64,000 nt of DNA from assembly GCA_902595715.1 (NCBI GenBank), contig CACJRI010000001.1, positions 62,001 to 126,000 of the forward strand. Direction: 5' to 3'. The position numbers were made by a program, and so were the translations under genes. Positions 25,730 to 35,760 of the stretch are shown here, one piece after another. Source of the DNA: an uncultured SAR86 cluster bacterium (GTDB taxonomy: Bacteria; Pseudomonadota; Gammaproteobacteria; Magnimaribacterales; AG-339-G14). How positions within the stretch are numbered: position 1 is the stretch's first letter; every line of letters starts with the position of its first letter. The notes beneath the pieces are model-generated. The model saw only the letters and a program-made list of their open reading frames with translations, was not told the origin of the DNA and did no database searches.

Positions 25730-26498
25730 GATTAATAAAGATAGCGCTTTAAATATAACATTCGTTGGAGTTGGCCTTTGTTTATTATGCAGCGCTATTA
25801 TTTCGTTTATTGCTATTCAACTGAGATCTGTTCAAGAAAATAATGTTGTTTTGGATATGCAAAAAAAGATTGTTTCATCAGCAGGGTTGGAAAAAGCCTA
25901 TGGTTCAGTAGAAAATGCTATGTCCAACATAAAAACTTTAATAATAGACTTAGATAAGGGTGAAATTGTAGACATAGACCCAGATTCTTATGAACTAGCA
26001 AAAGAACTTAGAGAGGAAGGAAAATATAAATTTCTATCTGCAGAGGAAGATGTAGCTTCAATTAAAAAAAGAGAAAAATACTCAAAGATCTATATTGAAT
26101 ATAAGGATAATGAAATAAATACCTTAATTTTACCAGTAAGGGGATATGGCTTATGGGGAATCCTCTATGGTTATTTGGCTATTGAAGGAGATTTCAATAC
26201 CGTTGCTGGCTTGGAATTTTATGAACACAAAGAAACTCCAGGACTTGGTGCCGAGATTGATAATCCGAAGTGGAAAGCCTTATGGAAAGGAAAAAAAATA
26301 TATCAAGAAAACGGTGAAGTTTCCTTAAAAGTAATCAAAGGAAGTGTATTGAAAACTAGTAATAACTTCAATTATGAGATTGATGGGTTATCTGGAGCTA
26401 CCTTGACCTGTAATGGAGTAAGTAATTTGATAGCTTATTGGATGGGTAACGATGGTTTTTTAAATTTCATTAATAATTTACAAAAAGTAGATGTCTAA
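25722..26498 (+). CDS. nqrC: Na+-NQR subunit C
   Basis: A 258-residue subunit with one N-terminal membrane helix (about 11-33) and a periplasmic FMN domain. The ApbE target motif is DGLSGATLT at 221-229, so covalent FMN is expected on Thr227 (V. cholerae Thr225). [13 protein letters not shown] and [16 protein letters not shown] are conserved. It overlaps both neighbours by 8 bases. Its maturation enzyme is encoded by apbE at 29004. Confidence 0.96.
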   Translation: MPKINKDSALNITFVGVGLCLLCSAIISFIAIQLRSVQENNVVLDMQKKIVSSAGLEKAYGSVENAMSNIKTLIIDLDKGEIVDIDPDSYELAKELREEGKYKFLSAEEDVASIKKREKYSKIYIEYKDNEINTLILPVRGYGLWGILYGYLAIEGDFNTVAGLEFYEHKETPGLGAEIDNPKWKALWKGKKIYQENGEVSLKVIKGSVLKTSNNFNYEIDGLSGATLTCNGVSNLIAYWMGNDGFLNFINNLQKVDV

Positions 26499-27186
26499 AT
26501 ATTCAGAAATATTATTTCGACCTGTATTCAAAGAGAATCCCATTGCTCTACAAATGCTTGGTATTTGTTCTGCTTTGGCCGTTACCAGCAAACTTTACCC
26601 GACTTTAATAATGTGTGTAGCTTTGACAGTTACTGTGAGCTTGTCCAATTTCTTTATTTCAATGATAAGAAATATTACTCCATCAAATATAAGAATTATC
26701 GTACAAATGACAATTATTTCTTCCTTAGTAATCTTGGTTGATCAGGCATTAAAAGCTTATGATTATGAAACAAGTAAGACTTTATCTGTATTTGTCGGTT
26801 TAATAATTACCAACTGTATTGTAATGGGTAGAGCTGAAGCTTTCGCAATGCAAAACCCTCCAGGAGTGTCTTTTCTCGATGGTTTTGGTAATGGATTGGG
26901 CTATAGCGTAATTTTGATAATTCTAGGAACAATTAGAGAATTATTTGGTACCGGAACAATTCTTGAATATGAAATCTTTCCTTTGGTACAGAATGGTGGC
27001 TGGTATGTGCCTAACAACTTTTTTCTACTGCCTCCTGTTTCCTTCATATTAATTGGTTTGATCATTTGGGCCTTAAGAGCATGGCAAAAAGATCAAATCG
27101 AAGAACCAGAATTTAAAATGTCTCAGAATTCTCCCGAAATAGTGCCAAATCCTCCGCCGACACCTTCATCAAAGGCAGCATCATGA
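26491..27186 (+). CDS. nqrD: Na+-NQR subunit D
   Basis: A 231-residue membrane subunit with six predicted helices. With NqrE it holds the buried 2Fe-2S centre between inverted half-channels. Recognisable parts are [20 protein letters not shown], the conserved cysteine in [19 protein letters not shown], and [20 protein letters not shown]. The tail (residues 205-231) is proline/serine-rich and extends somewhat beyond the usual end. It overlaps nqrC by 8 bases and nqrE by 4. Confidence 0.95.
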   Translation: MSKYSEILFRPVFKENPIALQMLGICSALAVTSKLYPTLIMCVALTVTVSLSNFFISMIRNITPSNIRIIVQMTIISSLVILVDQALKAYDYETSKTLSVFVGLIITNCIVMGRAEAFAMQNPPGVSFLDGFGNGLGYSVILIILGTIRELFGTGTILEYEIFPLVQNGGWYVPNNFFLLPPVSFILIGLIIWALRAWQKDQIEEPEFKMSQNSPEIVPNPPPTPSSKAAS

Positions 27187-27794
27187 TAGAAAATTATTTG
27201 AATATTTTTATCAATGCCATTTTTATAGAAAACCTTGCTTTATCTGTGTTTTTAGGGATGTGTACTTTCATTGCTATTTCTAAAAAAATTGAAGCTGCAA
27301 TTGGCTTGGGAATTGCCGTAATTGTTGTATTGGCAATTACTGTACCCATCAACAACTTAATCTATAACTATATCTTAAGAGATGGAGCACTTGCTTGGGC
27401 GGGTCTTTCAGATGTTGATTTAAGCTTTGTAGGCTTAATTAGCTACATCGGTGTGATTGCTGCTTGTGTTCAAATATTAGAAATGTTTTTAGATAAATAT
27501 GTTCCTGTTCTTTATAACGCTTTGGGCATATTTTTACCCCTAATCACAGTTAATTGTGCAATTCTGGGGGCATCGCTCTTCATGGTAGAAAAAGATTTAT
27601 ATTTTGGAGAAAGTGTTGCCTATGGTTTAGGAGCAGGAGTTGGTTGGGCATTAGCAATCACAATACTCGCTGGAATTAGAGAAAAATTAAAATATAGCGA
27701 CATGCCAGAAGGCCTTCAAGGACTAGGTTCTACTTTTATAATTGTTGGTTTGATGAGCTTTGGATTTATGTCGTTTGGAGGCATTATTTTATAA
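27183..27794 (+). CDS. nqrE: Na+-NQR subunit E
   Basis: A 203-residue membrane subunit paired with NqrD. Conserved phrases are [20 protein letters not shown] (with the cluster cysteine), [19 protein letters not shown] (second cysteine) and [20 protein letters not shown]. Six helices fit the family. It overlaps nqrD by 4 bases (ATGA) and shares one base with nqrF. Confidence 0.96.
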   Translation: MIENYLNIFINAIFIENLALSVFLGMCTFIAISKKIEAAIGLGIAVIVVLAITVPINNLIYNYILRDGALAWAGLSDVDLSFVGLISYIGVIAACVQILEMFLDKYVPVLYNALGIFLPLITVNCAILGASLFMVEKDLYFGESVAYGLGAGVGWALAITILAGIREKLKYSDMPEGLQGLGSTFIIVGLMSFGFMSFGGIIL

Positions 27795-29020
27795 TGATCA
27801 CAGAGATAGTATTAGGTATTTTATCTTTTACAGTTATTGTAAATGTCATGGTTGCCATCATCCTTTTGGCAAGATCTCAGTTGGTTTCTACAGGAGACGT
27901 AACTATTGAAATCAATGATGATCCTACTCAAAAAATTACTGTGCCTGCAGGAGGAAAACTTTTACAAACTTTAGCAGAAAATAATCTTTTTCTTTCTTCG
28001 GCATGTGGAGGTGGAGGTACATGCGCTCAATGTCGTTGCCAAGTTTTTGACGGAGGTGGTTCAATTTTATCTACCGAGGAAAGTCACTTTAATAACAAAG
28101 AAAAAAAAGACTTCTGGCGACTTTCTTGCCAAGTTCCTGTTAAAAGTGATATGAAAATTACCATACCAGAAGAAGTTTTCGGCGTAAAAAAATGGGAAAC
28201 TACGGTTAGATCAAACGATAATGTTGCTACTTTTATTAAAGAGTTAGTATTAGAGCTTCCTGAAGGGGAAGATGTTGGATTTGAAGCTGGAGGTTATGTG
28301 CAAATGGAAATTCCGCCTTATCAAGCTGATTATAAAGACTTTTATATACAGGATGAATATAAATCTGATTGGGATAGATTTGAGGTATTCAATAATATTT
28401 CCACAGTAAGAGAAGAAGTCATAAGAGCTTATTCAATGGCAAATTATCCTGAAGAAAAAGGGATTATGAAATTTAATATTAGAATTGCTTCACCGCCACC
28501 AGGCATGTCAGTTCCTCCCGGAGAGGCCTCGTCTTATTTATTCAATTTAAAAGCAGGGGATAAACTAACCATTTTTGGTCCTTTTGGTGAATTTAAAGCT
28601 AAAAAAACCGATGCTGAAATGGTATTTATCGGAGGAGGAGCCGGTATGGCTCCAATGAGATCTCATATCTTCGATCAACTCCTAAGAATTAATTCTTCAA
28701 GAAAAATAAGTTTTTGGTATGGAGCTAGAAGTCTAAAAGAAATGTTCTACGTTGAAGAATTCGATAAGTTATCAAAAGACTTTGAAAATTTTTCTTGGTA
28801 CGCGGCTTTATCTGATCCATTGCCTGAGGATAAATGGGACGGTCTAACAGGTTTTATTAGTCACGTATTATATGATGAATACCTACAACATCACCCCTCA
28901 CCAGAAGATTGCGAGTATTATCTTTGTGGTCCTCCTATGATGATGTCAGCAGCATTCAAAATGCTCGATAGTCTAGGCGTTGAACCAGAAAATATAATGT
29001 TCGATGATTTTGGTAGCTAA
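27794..29020 (+). CDS. nqrF: Na+-NQR subunit F, NADH dehydrogenase
   Basis: A 408-residue entry subunit that oxidises NADH. One N-terminal helix (about 5-25) is followed by a ferredoxin domain with 2Fe-2S ligands C71, C77, C80 and C112, matching C70/C76/C79/C111 of V. cholerae. Then come the FAD domain ([20 protein letters not shown]) and the NADH domain ([30 protein letters not shown]). The length equals the family norm. apbE starts 17 bases before its stop. Confidence 0.97.
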   Translation: MITEIVLGILSFTVIVNVMVAIILLARSQLVSTGDVTIEINDDPTQKITVPAGGKLLQTLAENNLFLSSACGGGGTCAQCRCQVFDGGGSILSTEESHFNNKEKKDFWRLSCQVPVKSDMKITIPEEVFGVKKWETTVRSNDNVATFIKELVLELPEGEDVGFEAGGYVQMEIPPYQADYKDFYIQDEYKSDWDRFEVFNNISTVREEVIRAYSMANYPEEKGIMKFNIRIASPPPGMSVPPGEASSYLFNLKAGDKLTIFGPFGEFKAKKTDAEMVFIGGGAGMAPMRSHIFDQLLRINSSRKISFWYGARSLKEMFYVEEFDKLSKDFENFSWYAALSDPLPEDKWDGLTGFISHVLYDEYLQHHPSPEDCEYYLCGPPMMMSAAFKMLDSLGVEPENIMFDDFGS

Positions 29021-29849
29021 TATTTTTAAAAAATCTCTATTATTTTTTCTTTTCTTTTTAACAGCTTGTTCTAGTAACTATGAGATTATTGCTATATCTG
29101 GCCAAGCTTTTGGAACTTTTTACGATATAAAGTTTGAAAAATCCCAGCACAGCATAAAAAAAATTAATGACGAAATTGATAATATTTTTATTTCTATCAA
29201 TCAATGTTGTTCAACATACGAGAATGATTCTTTGGTGTCATTTGAAAGAGATAATAAGAATACTGACTTATTTAAACAAGAAGTTAAATATTATTTTCAA
29301 GAAGTAGTAAAAATTTCAGTAAAGGCTAATAAAACTGTTGAAGGATTTATATTATTTGAAAATTTTGACTACTTTAATGCAGTTGCAAAGGGTTATGCGG
29401 TAGATATCGTTTCTTCTAAATTAAAAGAATTAAATATTAAAAATTTTTTTATAAATATTGGTGGCGAAATAAGAGCTGAAGGTATGAAAAATAAAAATTT
29501 TTGGAAAATTGGAATAGAGAATCCTTTACCAAATCAACAAGGCATATTTAAGCCTTTTGAATTTAAACAAAGTCTTTCAATTGCTACCTCTGGAAATTAC
29601 AGAAATCCTGGACATATTGTAGGAATTGAAGGAAATAAAATTGATCAAGATCTGCTTTCTATTTCAGTTATTGATAAAAAATCAACTGCCTATGCAGATG
29701 CTCTTGCAACTGGTTTATTTGCATTAGGAAAAGTTGATTTAATTAAAAATAATATTATTGATAATGGTATTCCTGCATTACTCATCTTCAAAGATAATGA
29801 AAAAATTCAATCTTTTGAATCAAAAGAATGGAAGGAATTGCTACAATAG
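29004..29849 (+). CDS. apbE: FAD:protein FMN transferase ApbE (lipoprotein)
   Basis: A 281-residue periplasmic flavin transferase that attaches FMN to threonines of NqrB and NqrC. It starts with a lipoprotein signal ending [12 protein letters not shown], so it should be lipid-anchored. [51 protein letters not shown] and [16 protein letters not shown] are family motifs. It is shorter than many ApbE proteins (about 330). It overlaps nqrF by 17 bases and is followed four bases later by nqrM. Confidence 0.94.
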   Translation: MILVANIFKKSLLFFLFFLTACSSNYEIIAISGQAFGTFYDIKFEKSQHSIKKINDEIDNIFISINQCCSTYENDSLVSFERDNKNTDLFKQEVKYYFQEVVKISVKANKTVEGFILFENFDYFNAVAKGYAVDIVSSKLKELNIKNFFINIGGEIRAEGMKNKNFWKIGIENPLPNQQGIFKPFEFKQSLSIATSGNYRNPGHIVGIEGNKIDQDLLSISVIDKKSTAYADALATGLFALGKVDLIKNNIIDNGIPALLIFKDNEKIQSFESKEWKELLQ

Positions 29850-29853
29850 TTAA

Positions 29854-30012
29854 ATGATTACAGCCTTATTAGCTATATTTATTATCATTCTTTCAATAGC
29901 GGGAATGTCAATAGGACTTATTCTTAAAAATAAACCCCTCCAACCAAGTTGCGGAGGAATTTATTTAGAAAAAGGTGATACTTGTAAGGTTTGTGGTAAA
30001 ACAGTTGATTAA
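29854..30012 (+). CDS. nqrM: NqrM, Na+-NQR maturation protein (52 aa)
   Basis: A 52-residue protein easily missed because of its size. One N-terminal membrane helix (about 3-24, TALLAIFIIILSIAGMSIGL) is followed by a cysteine-bearing tail: PSCGGIYLEKGDTCKVCGK, with Cys33, Cys44 and Cys47. This fits NqrM (DUF539), which is needed to insert the iron centre between NqrD and NqrE. Position directly after apbE is the usual place in gammaproteobacteria. Its stop overlaps the end of the convergent isocitrate lyase gene by four bases. Confidence 0.9.
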   Translation: MITALLAIFIIILSIAGMSIGLILKNKPLQPSCGGIYLEKGDTCKVCGKTVD

Positions 30013-31613
30013 AACTGGTTCATTGTATTATCTTCACCACCAGCCTTGAGGGCATTGTCACCAGAAAAATATTCTTTGTGAGTATCACCAACAGTTGAGC
30101 CAGCTAAGTCCTGATGCTTAACAGAGGACATATCACGTCTGATTTCTTGTCTTTGTATCTCTTTGACATATGCCAACATACCTTGATCTCCAAAATAACC
30201 TTCAGAAAGTACTGAAGTGCCCAAAGCTGTTTCATGATAAGTGGGTAAAGTGATCAAATGATGAAATATTCCTGCTTCTCTAGAGGCATCTTTTTGGAAA
30301 TTTTGGATTAATTTGTCTGCTTCACGCGCGAGCTCAGAATCATCAAATTTTTCATCCATCAAACCTTTTGTATTTTTAGCTGGATCAGGATAATTTGAGA
30401 CATCTTTTCCAGCTTCAACCCATTCTTGATATACCTGCTCTCTAAAAGATAAAGTCCAATTAAAAGAAGGGGAATTGTTGTAAACAAGTTTTGCTTGCGG
30501 TTGCTTCTCTCTAATAGCAGAAACCATTTCTGCAATCTGTTTTACATTTGGTTTTTCAGTCTCAATCCATAAAAGATCAGCACCATTTTCAAGACTAGTT
30601 ATACAATCGAGCACTACGCGATCAAATCCAGTATCTTTTTTAAATTGATAGAGGCCGTTTGGCAATCTTACAGGTTGAACTAGTTTTCCACCTTGATGAA
30701 TAGTTACATCATTATCTTCTAATTCACTCAAATCATTTATTTCATGTGATTCAAGAAAGCTATTGTATTGGTCAGCAAGATCTCCAGGTTCTTTTGAAAC
30801 TGGAACCTTTTGAGTTAAACCTGCCCCAAGGGAATCTGTTCTTGCAACTATAATTCCGTTTTTTATACCTAACTCTAAGAAAGCATATCTAACAGCATTT
30901 ACCTTGGATAAAAAGTCTTCATGAGGAACCGTTACTTTTCCATCTTGATGCCCACACTGTTTCTCATCGGATACTTGGTTTTCAATTTGAATGGCACAAG
31001 CACCAGCCTGAATCATCTTTTTAGCAAGTAAATATGTAGCTTCTTCATTACCAAACCCAGCATCTATATCAGCAATGATAGGGACCACATGAGTTTCAAA
31101 ATTATCAATTCTTTTAATAATTTCGTCAGTTTTATTTCCCGCTGCTTCTGCTTCGTCTAATTCATTGAACAAATGTTGCAACTGCACAGAGTCAGCTCTT
31201 TTTAAGAAGGTATAAATCTCTTTAATTAAGTTGGGCACTGCAGTTTTTTCATGCATGCTCTGATCTGGAAGAGGGCCAAATTCAGATCTCAAAGCAGCAA
31301 TCATCCAACCACTCAAGTAAACATACCTCTTAGAAGTTGTTGTGTGAGAACGTTTAATTTCCATCATCATTTGTTGAGCAGTGAAGCCATGCCAACAACC
31401 TAAAGACTGGGTATAAACACTGGAATCTTTATCGTAATCTGCCATGTCTGCATGCATTATGTCGGCTGTGTATTGAGCAATATCTAAACCAGTATGAAAT
31501 CTATTTTGCAATCTCATTCTTGCTGCAGATACAGGATTAATATTTTTATAAATATTAGGACTTTGGTTCTTAAGATCCTCATATTCTTTAACGGTTTTTT
31601 TGTAATCAAACAT
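30009..31613 (-). CDS. aceA: Isocitrate lyase
   Basis: A 534-residue enzyme cleaving isocitrate to glyoxylate and succinate, the first step of the glyoxylate shunt. The catalytic segment is EKQCGHQDGKVTVPHEDF. VVPIIADIDAGFGNEEATYL, SVYTQSLGCWHGF and GPLPDQSMHEKTAV match the long pseudomonad form (about 531 residues) rather than the 434-residue E. coli form. The ATG at 31613 has an AAGGGG Shine-Dalgarno. An in-frame upstream start at 31667 would run into purB and is rejected. No malate synthase gene is in the window. Confidence 0.95.
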   Translation of the reverse strand: MFDYKKTVKEYEDLKNQSPNIYKNINPVSAARMRLQNRFHTGLDIAQYTADIMHADMADYDKDSSVYTQSLGCWHGFTAQQMMMEIKRSHTTTSKRYVYLSGWMIAALRSEFGPLPDQSMHEKTAVPNLIKEIYTFLKRADSVQLQHLFNELDEAEAAGNKTDEIIKRIDNFETHVVPIIADIDAGFGNEEATYLLAKKMIQAGACAIQIENQVSDEKQCGHQDGKVTVPHEDFLSKVNAVRYAFLELGIKNGIIVARTDSLGAGLTQKVPVSKEPGDLADQYNSFLESHEINDLSELEDNDVTIHQGGKLVQPVRLPNGLYQFKKDTGFDRVVLDCITSLENGADLLWIETEKPNVKQIAEMVSAIREKQPQAKLVYNNSPSFNWTLSFREQVYQEWVEAGKDVSNYPDPAKNTKGLMDEKFDDSELAREADKLIQNFQKDASREAGIFHHLITLPTYHETALGTSVLSEGYFGDQGMLAYVKEIQRQEIRRDMSSVKHQDLAGSTVGDTHKEYFSGDNALKAGGEDNTMNQF

Positions 31614-31623
31614 ATTATGCCCC

Positions 31624-32997
31624 TTAGGATTTAAAAGAAGATTTAGCCAATTTGTCTGCCAATCCAATGTATTTTTTTGGAGTAAGGCTTAAAAGAAGTT
31701 CCTTATCTGCTTTATTTATTTTTAAGTCGTCAATTATCTTTATGTAGGAATGATAATCAAGCTTTTTTCCACGTGAAATGGATTTAATTTTTGTATAACT
31801 ATCTTCAACACCATTTTTTCTTAGTATGGTTTGAATAGCTTCGGTTAAAATCTCCCAACTATTATCTAGGTCTTTTAGGATTAACTCCTTGTTAGGTTCG
31901 ATTTTAGCGATACCTTTTTTCAGAGAATTAAGGCTGATAATAATATAAGCAAATAACGAGCCAATGTTTCTTAATACAGTTGAATCCGATAAATCTCTTT
32001 GCAGTCTTGATACTTGAATTTTATTTTTTAGTGCAATAATCAAGCTATTTGCAATAGATAGGTTTCCTTCCGCATTTTCAAAATCTATAGGATTAACCTT
32101 GTGAGGCATAGTTGAAGAACCTACCTCTCCAGATTTTAAGTTTTGTTTTAGATAATTTTTTGAAATTAAAAGCCAAATATCTTGAGCAAAATCAATCAGT
32201 ACGTTGTTAAAATTATGGGTATTCGCTAACTGAAATGCCATAGCATCTTTAAGTTCAATCTGAGTTGAGTGACTTGCAAAATCTAATCCGAGAGAAGTCA
32301 CGAATTTTTTAGACAAAGCTTCCCAATCTACTTTCTTTTCGGCAATGACATGTGCATTGTAATTTCCAGAAGCTCCATTAAATTTTCCTTTTTGCTTAAT
32401 AGATTTAATTTGATCTAAATGAAACTTCATTCGATAAGAAAAATTAGAAAATTCCTTGCCTAGCGAAGTAGGGGAGGCAGGTTGACCATGAGTAAAGGCT
32501 AACATTGATAATTTAGAATATTTCTTAGCTAGTGAATTTAATTTTTTCTCTAGAGAATAAGCCTCAGGTAAAAACTCACTGTTTAAAAATCTTTGCAACA
32601 TAAGAGAATAAGATAGATTATTGATATCTTCAGACGTACAACAAAAATGAACAAACTCACATAGTTTTTTTAGTTTTAATTTTTTTAGTTTTTCGACAAT
32701 AAAGAGCTCGACCGCTTTGACATCATGATTGGTCTTCTTTTCAATTTTCTTAACTTGCCTAGCATCTTGGATAGAGAATTCTTTGAAAACATTAATAATT
32801 TTACTTTGCTGTATTTTTGAGACCTCAGGAATAAATTTAAGAGACTTATTCTTTGATATCAAAAGAAGCCATTCAATTTCAACTTCTACTCTGGTTTTAA
32901 TCAAAGCAAATTCACTAAAATAGTTTGCAAGAAATTTTGTTTGAGATTCATACCTCCCATCAATAGGAGTTATAGAAAGCAGATTATCGTTGGGCAT
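31624..32997 (-). CDS. purB: Adenylosuccinate lyase
   Basis: A 457-residue lyase acting twice in purine synthesis (SAICAR to AICAR, adenylosuccinate to AMP). The start LLSITPIDGRYESQTKFL, HFCCTSEDINNLSYSLM, AFTHGQPASPTSLGKEF and the fumarase-superfamily signature GSSTMPHKVNPIDFENAEG are clear. Length equals E. coli PurB. It is 17 bases downstream of mnmA on the same strand. In E. coli and Pseudomonas hflD lies between them; here it does not. Confidence 0.96.
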   Translation of the reverse strand: MPNDNLLSITPIDGRYESQTKFLANYFSEFALIKTRVEVEIEWLLLISKNKSLKFIPEVSKIQQSKIINVFKEFSIQDARQVKKIEKKTNHDVKAVELFIVEKLKKLKLKKLCEFVHFCCTSEDINNLSYSLMLQRFLNSEFLPEAYSLEKKLNSLAKKYSKLSMLAFTHGQPASPTSLGKEFSNFSYRMKFHLDQIKSIKQKGKFNGASGNYNAHVIAEKKVDWEALSKKFVTSLGLDFASHSTQIELKDAMAFQLANTHNFNNVLIDFAQDIWLLISKNYLKQNLKSGEVGSSTMPHKVNPIDFENAEGNLSIANSLIIALKNKIQVSRLQRDLSDSTVLRNIGSLFAYIIISLNSLKKGIAKIEPNKELILKDLDNSWEILTEAIQTILRKNGVEDSYTKIKSISRGKKLDYHSYIKIIDDLKINKADKELLLSLTPKKYIGLADKLAKSSFKS

Positions 32998-33014
32998 TAA
33001 TTTTCAAAAGGCGA

Positions 33015-34073
33015 TTATATATCTATCTCGCCTCCACCTAAACAAATTTCATCTTCATAAAACACAATAAATTGACCTGGAGTAATTGCTCTCTGTGGTT
33101 CTTTAAAGAAAACTTTAGCTTTGTTCCCTTGAACATCAATTTTGCAATCTTGATCTTTTTGGCGATACCTAATTTTTGCCGAAACTTTATTAGTAGATGG
33201 CTGTTTCAACCAATTTATATTTGAAACGGAAAGTTCTTGTTTAAATAGTAATGGATGATCATTTTCTTGAACAACCACTAATTTATTGTTTGAAAAATCT
33301 TTTTGTGCAACGTACCAAGCTTTTTCTGCTCTATTCTTCAAGCCTCCAATCCCAAGACCTTGTCTTTGACCGATAGTATAAAAGTACAAACCTTTATGTT
33401 CTCCAATAACCTCATCATTCTCATCAACGATTTCTCCATAATCTTCAGGAAGGTAATTTTTTAAGAATTCTGGAAATGGCCTTTCGCCAATGAAACAAAT
33501 GCCCGTACTGTCTTTCTTATCATAAGTAACTAGATTTTCTGCTTCAGCTATCTTTCTTACATCACTTTTTAAAAGATTTCCCAAGGGAAATTTTATTTTC
33601 TTAAAAACATCTTTTTCAACCTGACTTAGAAAATAAGTTTGATCTTTACTTTGATCATAGGATTTACACAAGAAATGTTCTCTATCTATCACCTGAACCT
33701 TAGAGTAATGTCCAGTTGCGACAACATCGAAGTCATTCTGCATTGCATAATCTGTGAACTCTTTGAATTTTATATATTTATTACAATAAATATCTGGATT
33801 AGGAGTCTTACCATGGTTCAATTTGTCTAAGAAATAACTGAATACTTTATCTTTGTATTGTTTTGCAAAATTCATTTGCACTAAATTTATGCCTAATTTG
33901 TCAGAAACTTGTGCAGCATCTAAAAAATCTTCTTTAACGCTACAATATGGAGAGCCGTCATCGTCCTCCCAGTTTCTCATAAATCCAGCTGTAACATCGA
34001 AACCCTCTTTCTTTAGAAGGAATGCAGCAACTGAAGAGTCAACTCCTCCTGATAAACCTACTAGAACTTTCAC
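33015..34073 (-). CDS. mnmA: tRNA-specific 2-thiouridylase MnmA
   Basis: A 352-residue ATP-dependent enzyme that thiolates the wobble uridine of Lys, Glu and Gln tRNAs. The PP-loop is VGLSGGVDSSVAAFLLKKEG at the N-terminus. Catalytic cysteines are in PNPDIYCNKYIKF and DSTGICFIGERPF. FYTIGQRQGLGIGGLK and RAITPGQFIVFYEDEICLGGG are typical. The start is GTG. It is divergent from icd across a 62-base gap, an arrangement also found in E. coli. Confidence 0.96.
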   Translation of the reverse strand: MKVLVGLSGGVDSSVAAFLLKKEGFDVTAGFMRNWEDDDGSPYCSVKEDFLDAAQVSDKLGINLVQMNFAKQYKDKVFSYFLDKLNHGKTPNPDIYCNKYIKFKEFTDYAMQNDFDVVATGHYSKVQVIDREHFLCKSYDQSKDQTYFLSQVEKDVFKKIKFPLGNLLKSDVRKIAEAENLVTYDKKDSTGICFIGERPFPEFLKNYLPEDYGEIVDENDEVIGEHKGLYFYTIGQRQGLGIGGLKNRAEKAWYVAQKDFSNNKLVVVQENDHPLLFKQELSVSNINWLKQPSTNKVSAKIRYRQKDQDCKIDVQGNKAKVFFKEPQRAITPGQFIVFYEDEICLGGGEIDI

Positions 34074-34135
34074 AATTTTTATAGATAAGTAAAAAATGCT
34101 ATGATACCGCGCTTTAAAGGACTTTTATAACTCTT

Positions 34136-35395
34136 ATGGTATATAAACACATTGAAATTCCAGAGGATGGAGAGCAAATTACAGTTAATGATTCTGGTGA
34201 ATTAATAGTTCCTCCAAATCCAATAATTCCTTTTATCGAAGGAGATGGTATAGGCACAGATGTAACGGCTGCAATGATCAAAGTAGTAGACCATGCTGTA
34301 AATCTTGCCTATAACGGCGAAAGAAAGATTGCTTGGATGGAAATTTTCTGTGGTGAGAAATCTTTGAGTGTTTATGGCGAAAACGAGTGGTTACCTGATG
34401 AAACCATTGACGCATTGGAAAACTATATTGTTGGAATTAAAGGCCCTTTGACAACTCCTATTGGAGGAGGAATTAGATCTTTAAATGTTAGATTAAGGCA
34501 AGTACTTGATCTCTATGTTTGTCAAAGACCTATAAGGTATTTTGAAGGTGTGCCTAGTCCAGTAGTTATTCCAGAAACTACCGATATGATTGTTTTTAGA
34601 GAAAATTCTGAGGATATATATGCAGGAATAGAGTTTGAAGCTAATTCTGATGAAGCTTCAAAATTAATTGAATTTCTGACTAAAGAAATGGGTGTTAAAA
34701 ATATTAGATTTGAAGAAGCTTGTGGAATAGGAATCAAGCCTATTTCGAAAGAAGGTACAGAGAGACATGTCAGAAAAGCCATTCAATATGCAATTGATAA
34801 TGATCGTTCTTCAGTAACTATTGTGCATAAGGGGAACATAATGAAGTATACCGAAGGGTCTTTTAAAGAATGGAGTTATTCGCTAGCGGCAAGAGAATTC
34901 GGCGCAACTTCTTTAGATGGTGGTGAATGGATGAGCTTTAGGAATCCAGTGACTAAACGTTTGATTATTTTAAAAGACATCATTACCGATAACTTCTTAC
35001 AGCAAATTCTTATTAGACCTGGTGATTATGACGTAATCGCTACGATGAATCTTAATGGCGATTTCATCTCTGATGCTTTAGCGGCAAAAGTTGGTGGATT
35101 AGGCTTAGCGCCTGGCGCGAATCTTGGCGATAAAGTAGCTTTATTTGAAGCAACGCATGGGACAGCGCCAAAATATGCTGGACTGGATAAAGTAAACCCA
35201 GCTTCATTGATATTATCAGCAGAAATGATGTTGAATCATATGGGTTGGCACGAAGCTTCAGAAAATATTATCAAAGGAATTAGTTGGGCTATAAAGAATA
35301 AGTTAGTAACTTATGATTTAGAAAGATTGATGACAGGAGCAAAATTACTAAAATGTTCAGAGTTTGCTGAACAAATTTGTAATGGAATGTCATAA
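34136..35395 (+). CDS. icd: NADP-dependent isocitrate dehydrogenase
   Basis: A 419-residue TCA-cycle enzyme (E. coli 416). [17 protein letters not shown], the substrate arginines and phosphorylatable serine region [43 protein letters not shown] and [20 protein letters not shown] are all present. The Lys-Tyr after GTAP is the NADP-specific pair. It competes with isocitrate lyase, encoded 3 kb away, for the same substrate. Clustering of icd with clpS-clpA-infA is seen in pseudomonads. A TATGAT hexamer at 34100-34105 may be its -10. Confidence 0.96.
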   Translation: MVYKHIEIPEDGEQITVNDSGELIVPPNPIIPFIEGDGIGTDVTAAMIKVVDHAVNLAYNGERKIAWMEIFCGEKSLSVYGENEWLPDETIDALENYIVGIKGPLTTPIGGGIRSLNVRLRQVLDLYVCQRPIRYFEGVPSPVVIPETTDMIVFRENSEDIYAGIEFEANSDEASKLIEFLTKEMGVKNIRFEEACGIGIKPISKEGTERHVRKAIQYAIDNDRSSVTIVHKGNIMKYTEGSFKEWSYSLAAREFGATSLDGGEWMSFRNPVTKRLIILKDIITDNFLQQILIRPGDYDVIATMNLNGDFISDALAAKVGGLGLAPGANLGDKVALFEATHGTAPKYAGLDKVNPASLILSAEMMLNHMGWHEASENIIKGISWAIKNKLVTYDLERLMTGAKLLKCSEFAEQICNGMS

Positions 35396-35409
35396 TATCT
35401 TTTTAATGA

Positions 35410-35760
35410 ATGATTGAAATAAAACTTAATAATAAATCTGAAGACTACGAATCTAATTCATCATCTCTAGTTGAATTAGAAGAGCCTAAGTTAAAAAAAC
35501 CTTCTTTGTATAGAGTCATTCTTCTAAATGATGATTATACTCCAATGGAGTTTGTAATTTATGTTCTGCAAACTTTTTTTAATTACGATAAGGAAAAAGC
35601 TACACAAATAATGCTTGCTGTTCATACAAAAGGAAAGGGAGTGTGTGGTATTTATACGAAAGAAGTAGCAGAAACAAAATCAAATCAAATTAATAATTTT
35701 GCAAAGCAAAATGAACATCCTTTAGTAAGTGATATTGAACCAATAGATGAGGAAGATTGA
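35410..35760 (+). CDS. clpS: ClpS adaptor
   Basis: A 116-residue adaptor that hands N-degron substrates to ClpAP. The binding-pocket motif [20 protein letters not shown] and [19 protein letters not shown] are diagnostic. The acidic, flexible N-terminal 25 residues are also usual. Its stop shares one base with the clpA start (TGATG), coupling adaptor and unfoldase. Confidence 0.96.
   Translation: MIEIKLNNKSEDYESNSSSLVELEEPKLKKPSLYRVILLNDDYTPMEFVIYVLQTFFNYDKEKATQIMLAVHTKGKGVCGIYTKEVAETKSNQINNFAKQNEHPLVSDIEPIDEED

Noticed and set aside
31614-31667. Longer isocitrate lyase start at 31667
   Set aside because: The extra 18 residues lie inside purB and have no family likeness. The ATG at 31613 has an AAGGGG Shine-Dalgarno and begins a protein of normal length.
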